A stretch of DNA of 64,000 nucleotides from Rhodanobacter sp. (GTDB lineage: Bacteria; Pseudomonadota; Gammaproteobacteria; Xanthomonadales; Rhodanobacteraceae): the NCBI GenBank assembly GCA_024711345.1, contig JANJTA010000037.1:1-64000 (forward strand), written 5' to 3'. Positions within the stretch are counted from its first letter, which is position 1. Each line of letters opens with the position of its first letter. The notes beneath the pieces are model-generated. The model made no database searches. It was not told where the DNA came from and worked only from the letters and a program-made list of their open reading frames with translations. This document shows positions 55,738-64,000 of this stretch, in pieces. The position numbers and the translations under genes are program-made.

Positions 55738-57831
55738 TCATCGCCCCAAGGCCTGTACCAGTCGCACCCGACGGTTGTCGGGCACCTCGTTGTAGGCGAG
55801 TACGTGCAGGTTTTGTGCCACGTGGCGGGTGAAGCGCGCGAGCCATGGCCGCAGCAGCGGCGCGACCAGCAGCACCGCCGGTTCGCCGCTCAATTCCTGG
55901 CGTCGCGCGGCGTCGGCCACGCTCTGCTGCAGACGGTCGGCCAGGCCCGGTTCCACCGCGGCGCCGGCCACGCCGCCGCCGCCGGAGAGCGAGCTCAGCA
56001 GGATCTGTTCGAGCTCCGGCGCCAGCGTGATCACCGGCACTTCGGTGCCCAGCCCGGTGATCTCCTGCACGATCTGCCGGCCCAGCGCCACGCGCACGGC
56101 GGCGGTCAGAACGCCGGGATCCTGACTCTGCCCCGCATGCTCCGCCAAGGATTCGACGATGCTGCGCATGTTGCGGATCGGCACCCGCTCGGCCAGCAGG
56201 TTCTGCAGCACCTTCACCACCACGCCCAGCGCGAGGCGCTTGGGCACCAGGTCCTCGACCAGCTTCGGCGCGCTCTGCGCGAGGCGGTCCAGCAGCTGCT
56301 GCACGTCCTGGTGGCTGAGCAGCTCGTGGGCATGGTTGCCCAGGATGTGCGACAGGTGGGTGGCGATCACCGTGGCCGGATCGACCACGGTGTAGCCGTA
56401 GCTCTGCGCCAGCTCGCGCTGGCCGCTCTCGATCCACACCGCCTCCAGCCCGAACGCCGGATCGCGCGTGGCGACGCCCTGCAGCGTGCCGTGCACCTGG
56501 CCGGGGTTGATCGCCATCAGCCGCTCGTTGTGCACCTCGGCCTCGCCCATCGGCACGCCCATCAGGGTGATGCGGTAGGTATTGGGACCGAGGTCGAGGT
56601 TGTCGCGGATGTGCACCGCCGGCACCAGGAAGCCCAGCTCCTGCGACAGCTTGCGGCGCACCGACTTGATCCGCCCCATCAGCTCGCCGCCCTGGTGCAC
56701 GTCGACCAGCGGGATCAGCCGGTAGCCCACTTCCAGCCCCAGCGGATCGACGCTGGCCACGTCTTCCCAGCCCAGCTCCACTCGCTCCGGCGCCACTGCG
56801 GGGGCCGGCTTCTCCCTGACCGCCTCGGCCAGCCGCTCGCGTGTTTCGCGCTCGCGCTTGAACAGCAACCACGCCACGCCGGCGCAACTGGCGCCGAGCA
56901 GCAGGAAGGCCACGTTCGGCATGCCGGGGATCAGCCCCATCACGGTCAGCACCGCCGCCGCCACGCCGAGCGCGCGCGGCTGGCCGAACACCTGGCCGAG
57001 CACCTGCTTGCCCATGTCCTGCGACTTCGACACGCGGGTGACGATGATCGCGGCGGCGATCGACAGCATCAGCGCCGGCACCTGCGCCACCAAGCCGTCG
57101 CCGATGGTCAGCAGGGTGTAGGTCCTGGCCGCCTCGCCGGCCGACAGGCCGTGCTGCATCACGCCGACGAAGAAGCCGCCGACGATGTTGATGATCAGGA
57201 TCAGGATGCCGGCGGTGGCGTCGCCGCGCACGAATTTCGAGGCGCCGTCCATCGAGCCGTAGAAGTCCGCCTCCTCGCGCACTTCCTGGCGCCGCTCCCG
57301 GGCCTGCTCCTGGGTCAGCAGGCCGGCGTTCAAGTCGGCGTCGATCGCCATCTGCTTGCCAGGCATCGCGTCCAGGGTGAAGCGTGCGGTCACTTCGGAC
57401 ACGCGGGTGGCGCCCTTGGTGACCACCACGAAATTGATGATGGTGATGATCGCGAACACCACCAGGCCCACCGCGAAGTTGCCGCCGATGACGAACTCGC
57501 CGAACGCCTCGATCACCTTGCCGGCCGCGCCGGGGCCGTCGTGGCCGTGCAGCAGCACCACGCGGGTGGAGGCGATGTTCAGCGCCAGGCGCAGCAAGGT
57601 CGCCATCAGCACCACGGTGGGGAACGCGGCGAACTCCAGCGGCCGCATCACGTAGACCACCGCCAGCAGGATCACCAGCGACAGCGCGATGTTGAAGCTG
57701 AACAGCATGTCGAGCAGGAACGGCGGCAGCGGCAACATCAGCATCGCCAGCATCACCAGCATCATCACCGGCGCGCCAATGCCCCGTCGCGCCAGCTGCC
57801 TGAAGTTGCCCAGTACGTCTGCACCCGTCAT
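55738..57831 (-). CDS. flhA: Flagellar export gate protein FlhA
   Basis: 697 residues. Eight membrane helices in the first ~330 residues, with the FHIPEP-type block (AFPTVVLMATLLRLALNIASTR), and a large cytosolic domain (about 350-690) that forms the nonameric docking ring. Sixteen bases after flhB. Ends LVQALGR. Confidence 0.96.
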   Translation of the reverse strand: MTGADVLGNFRQLARRGIGAPVMMLVMLAMLMLPLPPFLLDMLFSFNIALSLVILLAVVYVMRPLEFAAFPTVVLMATLLRLALNIASTRVVLLHGHDGPGAAGKVIEAFGEFVIGGNFAVGLVVFAIITIINFVVVTKGATRVSEVTARFTLDAMPGKQMAIDADLNAGLLTQEQARERRQEVREEADFYGSMDGASKFVRGDATAGILILIINIVGGFFVGVMQHGLSAGEAARTYTLLTIGDGLVAQVPALMLSIAAAIIVTRVSKSQDMGKQVLGQVFGQPRALGVAAAVLTVMGLIPGMPNVAFLLLGASCAGVAWLLFKRERETRERLAEAVREKPAPAVAPERVELGWEDVASVDPLGLEVGYRLIPLVDVHQGGELMGRIKSVRRKLSQELGFLVPAVHIRDNLDLGPNTYRITLMGVPMGEAEVHNERLMAINPGQVHGTLQGVATRDPAFGLEAVWIESGQRELAQSYGYTVVDPATVIATHLSHILGNHAHELLSHQDVQQLLDRLAQSAPKLVEDLVPKRLALGVVVKVLQNLLAERVPIRNMRSIVESLAEHAGQSQDPGVLTAAVRVALGRQIVQEITGLGTEVPVITLAPELEQILLSSLSGGGGVAGAAVEPGLADRLQQSVADAARRQELSGEPAVLLVAPLLRPWLARFTRHVAQNLHVLAYNEVPDNRRVRLVQALGR

Positions 57832-57846
57832 GGATTTGACTCGTCG

Positions 57847-58983
57847 TTATTCGCGGTAAGGCCCCATCAGGTCGGGGTCGACCTCGGGGGTTGGCGCTGC
57901 CGGTGGCGTCTGGCCCTGCGCCGCGGCCTGCTTCAGCTGGTAGACGTAGGCCAGCACCTGGGCCACCGCCACGTACAGCGCCGCCGGGATTTCCCGGCCC
58001 AGCTCGGTCGTGGCATACAAGGCGCGTGCCAACGGCGGCGCCTCGACCAGCGGGATGCGATGGGAGGCCGCCACCAGGCGGATCTGCTGCGCCAGCACGT
58101 CGACGCCCTTGGCGATCACCCGCGGCGCGCCGGTGCGGCCTTCGTCGTAGCGCAAGGCCACCGCGAAGTGGGTCGGGTTGACCACCACCACGTCGGCCTT
58201 GGGCAGTTCCTCCATCATGCGGCGGCGCGCCTGCGCCTGCTGCACCTGGCGGATGCGCCCCTTCATCTCGGGGTTGCCTTCGCTTTCCTTCATCTCGTCG
58301 CGGATCTCCTGCCGGGTCATGCGCAGGTTCTTCGCGTGGTCGAACTTCTGGTAGAGCGCGTCGATGCCGCCGATCAGCGCCAGCATCGCGCCGAACCACA
58401 GCGCGGCGCGGCCGAGCAAGCCGATCGACTGCGCGATGCCCGCCAGCACCGAACCGCGGCCGGTGGCCTGCAGCGCGCCCTGCCAGTGACGCAGCAGCAG
58501 CGCCAGCACCGCGCCGATGAACAGCAGCTTCAGCAGCGCCTTGCCCAGCTCCACCAGGCCGCGCATGGCGAAGATCCGCCCGAGTCCCTTGATCGGGTCG
58601 AGCCGCTCGAACTTCGGCTGCAGCGCCTGCGCGCTGAAGTTCATCCCGCCCAGCAGCAGCGGCGCGGCCAGCGTGGCCAGCATGGTGGCCAGCGCCACCG
58701 GCCAGAACAGCCCCAGCGCCTCGTACACCACCGCGCGCAGCGTGCGGCCCGGCAGATCGTCGCTGAACAAGGCATCGCGCGAGTAGTGCATGCCCAGCGA
58801 GAAAATCCGCCGCGCATGCGCGAACGCCTGCTCGCCGCCGCTCATCAGCGCCGCCACGCCGGCCAGCACCACCATGGCGCCGGACAGGTCGCGCGAGCGC
58901 GGTACCTCGCCCTTCTCGCGCGATTCGCGAAGTTTCTTCTCGGTCGGTTGTTCGGTTTTTTCCTGGTCGCTGTCGTCCGCCAT
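57847..58983 (-). CDS. flhB: Flagellar export switch protein FlhB
   Basis: 378 residues. Four membrane helices and the cytosolic domain with NPTH autocleavage site (VVVNPTHFAVALRYDE, about residue 267). N-terminus is charged (SDQEKTEQPTEKKLRESREKG), as usual. Ends with a Pro-rich tail. Confidence 0.96.
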   Translation of the reverse strand: MADDSDQEKTEQPTEKKLRESREKGEVPRSRDLSGAMVVLAGVAALMSGGEQAFAHARRIFSLGMHYSRDALFSDDLPGRTLRAVVYEALGLFWPVALATMLATLAAPLLLGGMNFSAQALQPKFERLDPIKGLGRIFAMRGLVELGKALLKLLFIGAVLALLLRHWQGALQATGRGSVLAGIAQSIGLLGRAALWFGAMLALIGGIDALYQKFDHAKNLRMTRQEIRDEMKESEGNPEMKGRIRQVQQAQARRRMMEELPKADVVVVNPTHFAVALRYDEGRTGAPRVIAKGVDVLAQQIRLVAASHRIPLVEAPPLARALYATTELGREIPAALYVAVAQVLAYVYQLKQAAAQGQTPPAAPTPEVDPDLMGPYRE

Positions 58984-58987
58984 CGCG

Positions 58988-59758
58988 TCAGCTCCCCAGC
59001 AGGTTGCGCATCAGCGACCAGGCGTCGTCCTGCAACGCCTCGAACGCGCCCGGCAGGCTGCGCAGCGACAGCCACAAGGCGATGAAGCCCAGCGACACGG
59101 TGATCGGAAAACCCACCGCGAACAGGTTCATCGAGGGCGCCGCGCGGCTGATCGCGGCAAAGCCGATGTTCACCACCAGCAGCGAGGTCATCGCCGGCAG
59201 CGCCACCCGCACCGCACCGGCAAACAGCTGCGCGGCAAAGCCGACCACCGCGTGCAGGCCGTTGGCGTCGATGGTCGGCACACCCGGCGGCAGGCTGTGG
59301 AAGCTGTCGGCCAGCAGCGCGATCAGGCGCAGGTGGCCGTCCATCGCCAGGAACAGCAAGGTCACCAGCAGCAGGTAGAACTGGCTGAGCACGTTCGAGG
59401 TGCCGCCGGCCTGCGGGCTGACCACCTCGGCAAAACCCAGGCTCATGCTCTGCCCGACCAGCTCGCCGCCGAACGCCACCGCCTCGAACACCAGCTTCAG
59501 CACGAAACCCACCGCCGCGCCGATCAGCACCTGTCCGGCCATCGTCGCCACCCCGTCGCCGCTGAGCGGGTCGATCGCCGCCGGCGCCAGCGGCGCCAGC
59601 ACCAGCGACAGCACCACCACCACGCCGACGCGGATCCGCGCCGACACCACCGTCGCACTGAACACCGGCGCCACCAGGCACAACCCGCTGACCCGCCCGA
59701 TCGCCCAGAACAGGCTGCCCAGCCACGCCGGCAACTGCGCCAGGTCCAGCGCCGTCAT
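58988..59758 (-). CDS. fliR: Flagellar export protein FliR
   Basis: 256 residues, hydrophobic with about six helices; GGELVGQSMSLGFAEVVSP is the family block. Core of the FliPQR gate. Start 59758 overlaps fliQ by four bases; an apparent extension upstream is a shadow of fliQ. Confidence 0.95.
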   Translation of the reverse strand: MTALDLAQLPAWLGSLFWAIGRVSGLCLVAPVFSATVVSARIRVGVVVVLSLVLAPLAPAAIDPLSGDGVATMAGQVLIGAAVGFVLKLVFEAVAFGGELVGQSMSLGFAEVVSPQAGGTSNVLSQFYLLLVTLLFLAMDGHLRLIALLADSFHSLPPGVPTIDANGLHAVVGFAAQLFAGAVRVALPAMTSLLVVNIGFAAISRAAPSMNLFAVGFPITVSLGFIALWLSLRSLPGAFEALQDDAWSLMRNLLGS

Positions 59759-60024
59759 CTGACCGCGCCCGGCAGGCTCTCGATCAACTGCGCGGTGTAC
59801 TGGACCAGCAGGCGCAGCATCCACGGCCCGGCGATCAGCGCCACCAGCGCCATTGCGATCAGCTTGGGGATGAAGGAGAGCGTCATCTCGTTGATCTGCG
59901 TGGCCGCCTGGATCACGCCCACCAGCAGGCCCACCGCCAGCGCGGTGAGCAGCAGCGGCGCGGCCACCAGCATCGCCACGTACAGTGCGTGCTGGCCGAT
60001 TTCCATGATGGATTCGGGGGTCAT
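59755..60024 (-). CDS. fliQ: Flagellar export protein FliQ
   Basis: 89 residues, two membrane helices; AVGLLVGVIQAATQINEMTLSFIPK is the family signature. Part of the FliPQR gate. Separated from fliP by 853 bp of repeat DNA instead of the usual few bases. Confidence 0.96.
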   Translation of the reverse strand: MTPESIMEIGQHALYVAMLVAAPLLLTALAVGLLVGVIQAATQINEMTLSFIPKLIAMALVALIAGPWMLRLLVQYTAQLIESLPGAVR

Positions 60025-60083
60025 GGGCGGGCTCCGGTGGCGTGCGTCGCTGCAGCGGCGGCGGAGCGCTGTCGCGCCCGCAA

Positions 60084-60854
60084 CTGCAGGAGCGCACTGG
60101 TGCGTGATGCTCTTGCCCTTGCCGCATTCAAGGCGAAGAGTTTTGGAGCGAAGAGCTTTCGTCTGCCTGCGGCAGCCGAGTTACTTTCTCTTTGCGTGGC
60201 CAAAGAGAAAGTAACCCAAGAGAAAGGCCACCCCGATGGCGCGCCCTGCGGGCATCCTGCCCTCCGGGTGCGCGGGTGGGCTACGGGGTTTGTCGACAGG
60301 GCATCCTGCCCTGACGACAAACTGGCCGGCATCCGTGCCGGCCACCCTGCGGGCTTTCCTTCGCCCACCCGCCGCGCCATAGGGGCCCCGGGTAGAGCAG
60401 CGCGCTCCCAGCGCGCACTCCTCAGAAGAGCAAGATCAAGAACAGGAGCAAAGCCACAGCAAAGCGTCGCTTTGCTGTGGCTTTCGCTCTTCGCTTTTCG
60501 GCTTTCCACCGAGTGCGGGCCAGGATGGCCCGCTGCTTTACCCGGGGTCCCTTGCGCGGCGGTGAGTCGGGGACGACAGGCCGCGCAGCGGGCGTTGCCA
60601 GGGATGGCAACGCCTTTTCGCGCGGGCAGGAGCCCGCTCGAAAAGCCCGGCCCCGACTCACGGACTTGCCGGGCATGGATGCCCGGAAAGCGCCAAGCGG
60701 GGTGGCCTTTCTCTTTGGTTACTTTCTCTTTGGCCACGCAAAGAGAAAGTGACTCGGCTGCCGCAGGCAGACGAAAGCTCTTGGCTCTGAAGCTTCGGCT
60801 CTCCCATTCAGCACACACAAACGAGAGCATCGCCCGCGAGCGGGCTCCCACGAG
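60084..60854. repeat. Nested palindromic repeat element between fliP and fliQ
   Basis: From outside in: REP-like ends (60084-60112, CTGCAGGAGCGCACTGG..., and inverted 60825-60854); 82-bp inverted arms 60153-60234 and 60699-60780 with two mismatches, each holding its own 14-bp hairpin (60181-60214; 60719-60752); and a central 17-bp perfect palindrome (60450-60484). No gene is supported. A partial copy is at 46345-46620. The 853-bp gap between fliQ and fliP contains only this and short flanks. Confidence 0.85.
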
Positions 60855-60877
60855 AGCCTCGGCCAGTTGGTGCACGG

Positions 60878-61627
60878 TCACGTGTAGAAGCTCCCCGCCA
60901 GGGTCCCGAGCAACAGCGTCCACCCATCCACCAGCACGAACAGCATGATCTTGAACGGCAGCGAGATGATCATCGGCGAGACCATCATCATGCCCATCGA
61001 CATCAGCACGCTGGCCACCACCAGGTCGATGATCAGGAACGGGATGAACAGCAGGAAGCCCATCTGGAACGCGGTCTTCAGCTCGCTGGTGAGGAACGCC
61101 GGCATCGCCACCTTGAACGGCACGTCGGCCTTGGCCGCATAGGGCTTCTCGCCGGCCAGCCGGGTGAACAGCGCCAGGTCGGCCTCGCGGGTCTGGTCGA
61201 GCATGAACTGCTTGAACGGCGCGGAGGCGGCCGGCAGTGCCTGCTCGGCGGCCAACTGGCCGTCCATGTACGGCTTCACGCCGTCGGCGTAGGACTTGTT
61301 CAGCACCGGCGACATCACGAACAGGGTAAGGAACAGCGCCAGCCCCAGCAGCACCTGGTTCGGCGGGGTCGATTGCGTGCCCAGCGCCTGGCGCAGGAAG
61401 CCGAGCACGATGATGATGCGGGTGAACGAGGTCATCATCAGCGCGATCGCCGGCAGCAGGGTCAGCGCCGTCATCAGCGCCAGCACCTGCAGCGACAGCG
61501 TCCAGCTCTGCCCGCCACCGGGCACGTTCTGCACGTTCACCAGCGGAATCCCCGGCGGCGGTGCCGCCAGCGCCGCCAGCGGCACCAGCAGCAGCGACAG
61601 CGCAACGATCCAGTGCCAGGCCTTCAT
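60878..61627 (-). CDS. fliP: Flagellar export protein FliP
   Basis: 249 residues. Cleavable signal (ending ...AALAAPPP), four membrane helices, [19 protein letters not shown] and [26 protein letters not shown], both FliP signatures. Complete to its C-terminus, so the repeat inserted behind it did not truncate it. Overlaps fliO by four bases. Confidence 0.96.
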   Translation of the reverse strand: MKAWHWIVALSLLLVPLAALAAPPPGIPLVNVQNVPGGGQSWTLSLQVLALMTALTLLPAIALMMTSFTRIIIVLGFLRQALGTQSTPPNQVLLGLALFLTLFVMSPVLNKSYADGVKPYMDGQLAAEQALPAASAPFKQFMLDQTREADLALFTRLAGEKPYAAKADVPFKVAMPAFLTSELKTAFQMGFLLFIPFLIIDLVVASVLMSMGMMMVSPMIISLPFKIMLFVLVDGWTLLLGTLAGSFYT

Positions 61628-62034
61628 GCGCCACGCTTCCAGCGCGCCAGCAGTTCGCCGAACGCGGGCAGCGGCGCCGCGACGGGCTCGACCACGGCAG
61701 GCTCGGCCGGCACGCCGTCGTAGACGTGCAGCGTGCGCATGCCGCCCGGGCCCACGCCGACCAGCAGCCGCTTGCCGTCGGCGTCGAGCAGCAGCACGCG
61801 CTCGCGCGCGCCCACCGCCATCGCCTCCACGCAGCGGATGCGCCGCCCGCCCGGCCGGCTGCGCGATTGCAGCCGCCGGCTCAGCCAGCCCGCGACGAAA
61901 ATCATCGCCACCACCGCGGCCAGGCTGAGCAGCACCCGCACCAGCTCGCCGCCGACATTGAGGTCGGCGGCGGGCAGCGCCGCCGGCGCCAGTGCCGCTG
62001 CGACCCGGTTCGCTGTTCCCGTTGCCCTGTTCAC
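61624..62034 (-). CDS. fliO: Flagellar protein FliO
   Basis: 136 residues. One membrane helix (about 33-52, [20 protein letters not shown]), then a short cytosolic domain with [27 protein letters not shown]. Assists FliP assembly. Between fliN and fliP. Confidence 0.92.
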   Translation of the reverse strand: MNRATGTANRVAAALAPAALPAADLNVGGELVRVLLSLAAVVAMIFVAGWLSRRLQSRSRPGGRRIRCVEAMAVGARERVLLLDADGKRLLVGVGPGGMRTLHVYDGVPAEPAVVEPVAAPLPAFGELLARWKRGA

Positions 62035-62038
62035 GAGT

Positions 62039-62386
62039 TCACCGCAACTTGCGCACGCGCTCGGCCGGGCTGATCACGTCGGTCAGGCGGATGCCGAACT
62101 TCTCGTTGATCACCACCACCTCGCCATGCGCGACCAGGGTGCCGTTGACGAACACGTCCAGCGGCTCGCCGGCAGCGCGGTCCAGCTCCACCACCGAGCC
62201 CTGGTTCAGCTGCAGCAGGTTGCGGATGCTGATGCGGGTGCGCCCGACTTCCATCGCCAGGGTCACCGGCACGTCGAGGATCATGTCGAGGTTGACGTCG
62301 CCGCCGCCGGCGCCAAGGCCGTGCAGCGAATCGAACTCGACGCGTTCGCCGGCGGCGGCCGACGCGGCTTCAGTGGACTGGTTCAT
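62039..62386 (-). CDS. fliN: Flagellar motor switch protein FliN
   Basis: 115 residues, SpoA domain (LDVPVTLAMEVGRTRISIRNLLQLNQGSVVEL..., VFVNGTLVAHGEVVVINEKFGIRLTDV). Forms the C-ring base with FliM. Start 62386 overlaps the fliM stop (ATGA). Confidence 0.96.
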   Translation of the reverse strand: MNQSTEAASAAAGERVEFDSLHGLGAGGGDVNLDMILDVPVTLAMEVGRTRISIRNLLQLNQGSVVELDRAAGEPLDVFVNGTLVAHGEVVVINEKFGIRLTDVISPAERVRKLR

Positions 62387-63399
62387 GCGGGAGTCTTCTC
62401 TTTGAAATGGTCGCCGGTCGCGTGCTTCTCGCGGCGCCCGGCCAGGGCATGGAAACGCACGGCGTTGCGGCCGCCGGACTGGCCGTAGTGCCCGCGGAAC
62501 ACCGGCACGTCCTCGGCGTAGACGGTGACCAGCTCCGGCAGCTGCACCGGGATCACGTCGCCCGGGCGCAGGTGCAGGAACTCGCCGAGGCTGAGGCGCA
62601 CGTCGAGCAGCAGCGAACTGACGTCCACCTCCGCGTCGAACACCTCCTCCTGCAGCATCTCCGCCCAGCGGTCGTCGCGGTCGGCGCGGTCGCTCTGCAC
62701 GCCGGCGTCGAGCAGCGTGCGGATCGGCTCGACCATCGCGTACGGCAGGGTCAGGTGGATCTCGCCGCCGCCGCCGTCGAGCTCGACGTGGAAGCGCGAC
62801 ACCACCACCGTCTCGGTCGGGCTGACGATGTTGGCGAACTGGGGGTTGATCTCGGAGTTCTGGTACTCGAACTGCAGTTCCAGCACCGGCGCCCACGCCT
62901 CGGTCATCGCGCCGAACAGCTCCTCCAGCATGATCTGGATCACCCGGTTCTCGGTGGCGGTGAAGTCGCGGCCCTCGATGCGGGCGTGGAAGCGGCCGTC
63001 GCCGCCGAAGAAGTTGTCGATCACGGTGAACACCAGACGCGGCTCGAACACCACCAGCGCGGTGCCGCGCAGCGGCTTGATGCGCACCAGGTTGAGGTTG
63101 CTCGGCACCGCCAGGCTGTGCACGTACTCGGCGAACTTGACCATCTTCACGCCCAGCACCGAGACCTCGCAGGTCTTGCGCAGCACGTTGAACACGCCCA
63201 GCCGGAAGAACCGCGCGAAGCGGTCGTTGACCATTTCCAGCGTGGGCAACCGCCCGCGCACGATGCGGTCCTGCTGGGTGAAGTCGTACGCGATCACCGC
63301 CTCGCTCGGCGGCGGCTGGTCGCCGCCGGTAGCCACCGCGCCGCCGCTGACGCCGTCCAGCAGCGCGTCGATCTCGTCCTGGGAAAGCAAGTCGCTCAT
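62383..63399 (-). CDS. fliM: Flagellar motor switch protein FliM
   Basis: 338 residues. N-terminal CheY-binding peptide LLSQDEIDALLDGV, the central CheC-like domain (GGDGRFHARIEGRDFT...) and a C-terminal SpoA domain. Receives CheY-P. The last ~10 residues (FKEKTPA) extend beyond the core. Confidence 0.96.
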   Translation of the reverse strand: MSDLLSQDEIDALLDGVSGGAVATGGDQPPPSEAVIAYDFTQQDRIVRGRLPTLEMVNDRFARFFRLGVFNVLRKTCEVSVLGVKMVKFAEYVHSLAVPSNLNLVRIKPLRGTALVVFEPRLVFTVIDNFFGGDGRFHARIEGRDFTATENRVIQIMLEELFGAMTEAWAPVLELQFEYQNSEINPQFANIVSPTETVVVSRFHVELDGGGGEIHLTLPYAMVEPIRTLLDAGVQSDRADRDDRWAEMLQEEVFDAEVDVSSLLLDVRLSLGEFLHLRPGDVIPVQLPELVTVYAEDVPVFRGHYGQSGGRNAVRFHALAGRREKHATGDHFKEKTPA

Positions 63400-63415
63400 G
63401 CCCGCGGCCTCGTCG

Positions 63416-63916
63416 TCACTGCATCACGAAACTGGTGAAGTACAGCGCGTCGATGCCGGGGCGGCCGAGTCGCGCCCTGACGATCTTGCGCACCGCGGCC
63501 AGCGCATCGGCCTGCAGCTTCTGGCGCCCGGCGGTATCGCTGATGATGGCGAAGTCCTGGTTGCTGAACAGCGCCACCAGCGCGTCGCGGATCACCGGGT
63601 CGGCGCCCTTGGCCACCTCGATCGCGGCGGGGTCGTGTGACATCAGGGTGACCCCGACCTGCAGGTAGCGCAGCGAATCGGCGTCGCGGAAATTCACCAC
63701 GAAGGCCGGATCCAGCGGCAGGTAGAGCTCGGCCTTGGCTTCCTTGCGCGCGGACTTGCCGGCGCCGCCGGACGCAGACTGACGCGACTGCCAGAGGTAA
63801 CCGCCGATGCCCAGCGCCAGCAGCAGCACCACCGCCACCGCGATCACCGGCAGCTTGCGGCTCTTGCGCTCGGGCGGGGTGTCCACCACCTCGCCAGCTT
63901 GTTCCTCGTCGACCAT
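63416..63916 (-). CDS. fliL: Flagellar basal-body protein FliL
   Basis: 166 residues. Charged N-terminus, one membrane helix (about 24-42, LPVIAVAVVLLLALGIGGYLW) and a periplasmic stomatin-like domain (YLPLDPAFVVNF..., ALYFTSFVMQ). Supports stator function. Start 63916 follows CGAGGTCTCC; an in-frame ATG at 63949 has no RBS. First gene of the fliLMNOPQR-flhBAFG-fliA run in this window. Confidence 0.94.
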   Translation of the reverse strand: MVDEEQAGEVVDTPPERKSRKLPVIAVAVVLLLALGIGGYLWQSRQSASGGAGKSARKEAKAELYLPLDPAFVVNFRDADSLRYLQVGVTLMSHDPAAIEVAKGADPVIRDALVALFSNQDFAIISDTAGRQKLQADALAAVRKIVRARLGRPGIDALYFTSFVMQ

Positions 63917-63975
63917 GGAGACCTCGATCCGCAGATGATGGAAAGACATGCGCGCGGCGCGTGCCCTGCAGCAAA

Positions 63976-63991
63976 AGCAATCCGCGTGCCA
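63976..63991 (-). promoter_or_regulatory. Sigma-54 promoter of the fliL operon
   Basis: TGGCACG-CGGA-TTGCT matches the -24/-12 consensus (TGGCACG-N4-TTGCW) completely, reading toward fliL; start expected near 63965, about 50 nt before the fliL ATG. This predicts RpoN and an FleQ-type activator. Confidence 0.85.
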
Positions 63992-64000
63992 TCGACGGGA

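Overview
The window is strongly GC-rich chromosomal DNA from a member of the Xanthomonadales, most like Rhodanobacteraceae (Rhodanobacter, Dyella or Frateuria type). The evidence is the kind of gene order and proteins seen: an FNR regulator beside a copper nitrite reductase, an Oar-like TonB receptor, a bc1-sspA-sspB block, and a flagellar/chemotaxis block in the order fliLMNOPQR-flhBAFG-fliA-cheYZA-motCD-cheW. Assignment is from reading only; no database search was possible.

Layout. (1) 1-3.1 kb: start of nirK, an FNR-type regulator, tRNA-Asn and the nucleosidase ppnN. (2) 3.2-13.2 kb: a large TonB-dependent receptor, a two-domain OlsF-like acyltransferase, a MarC protein, an SDR coupled to grxD, sodB, purEK and a Trm112-like protein. 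(3) 13.3-18 kb: a DUF1631 protein, nadC, a DUF3301 protein, sspB and sspA. (4) 18-25.3 kb: cytochrome bc1 (petABC), a DegS-like protease, a lytic transglycosylase, miaB and a GNAT gene. (5) 25.4-31.7 kb: phoH-ybeY-ybeX, DUF4105, CorA and NUDIX proteins, and a divergent pair of paralogous small exported proteins. (6) 31.7-43 kb, minus strand: a chemosensory cluster (STAS, cheY, cheA, MCP, cheW, MCP, cheR, cheD, cheB, MCP-like, STAS) with a textbook sigma-28 promoter at its head. (7) 43.2-44.6 kb: fliK-like and flhX genes. (8) 44.6-46.75 kb: an island of different character, described below. (9) 46.75-64 kb, minus strand: the second chemosensory set (cheY-cheZ-cheA-motC-motD-cheW-DUF2802) and the flagellar export/switch operon up to fliL, whose upstream sequence carries a consensus sigma-54 promoter.

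Most unusual region. At 44.6-46.2 kb I read a decayed chromosomal integron. It holds a frameshifted piece of an integron-type integrase on the minus strand. Next comes an attI-like inverted core site containing GTTAGAC, then two AT-richer plus-strand genes laid out like cassettes. The first encodes an Mrr-N-like winged helix. The second encodes a protein with a D...QxK pattern of the PD-(D/E)xK nuclease type. Together they could be a small split Mrr-like restriction/defence module. The island is bounded by two related copies of the 3' end of the DUF2802 gene, one intact (46757) and one decayed (44599).

The flagellar operon is also interrupted twice by repeats: a 268-bp MITE-like element between fliA and cheY, and a roughly 770-bp nested palindromic element between fliP and fliQ. 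A partial copy of the second lies in the island. How the parts work together: FliA (sigma-28) and sigma-54 promoters tie the chemosensory clusters to the flagellar hierarchy. Only the 32-42 kb cluster encodes CheR/CheB/CheD, so the swimming-type cheYZA set probably shares them.
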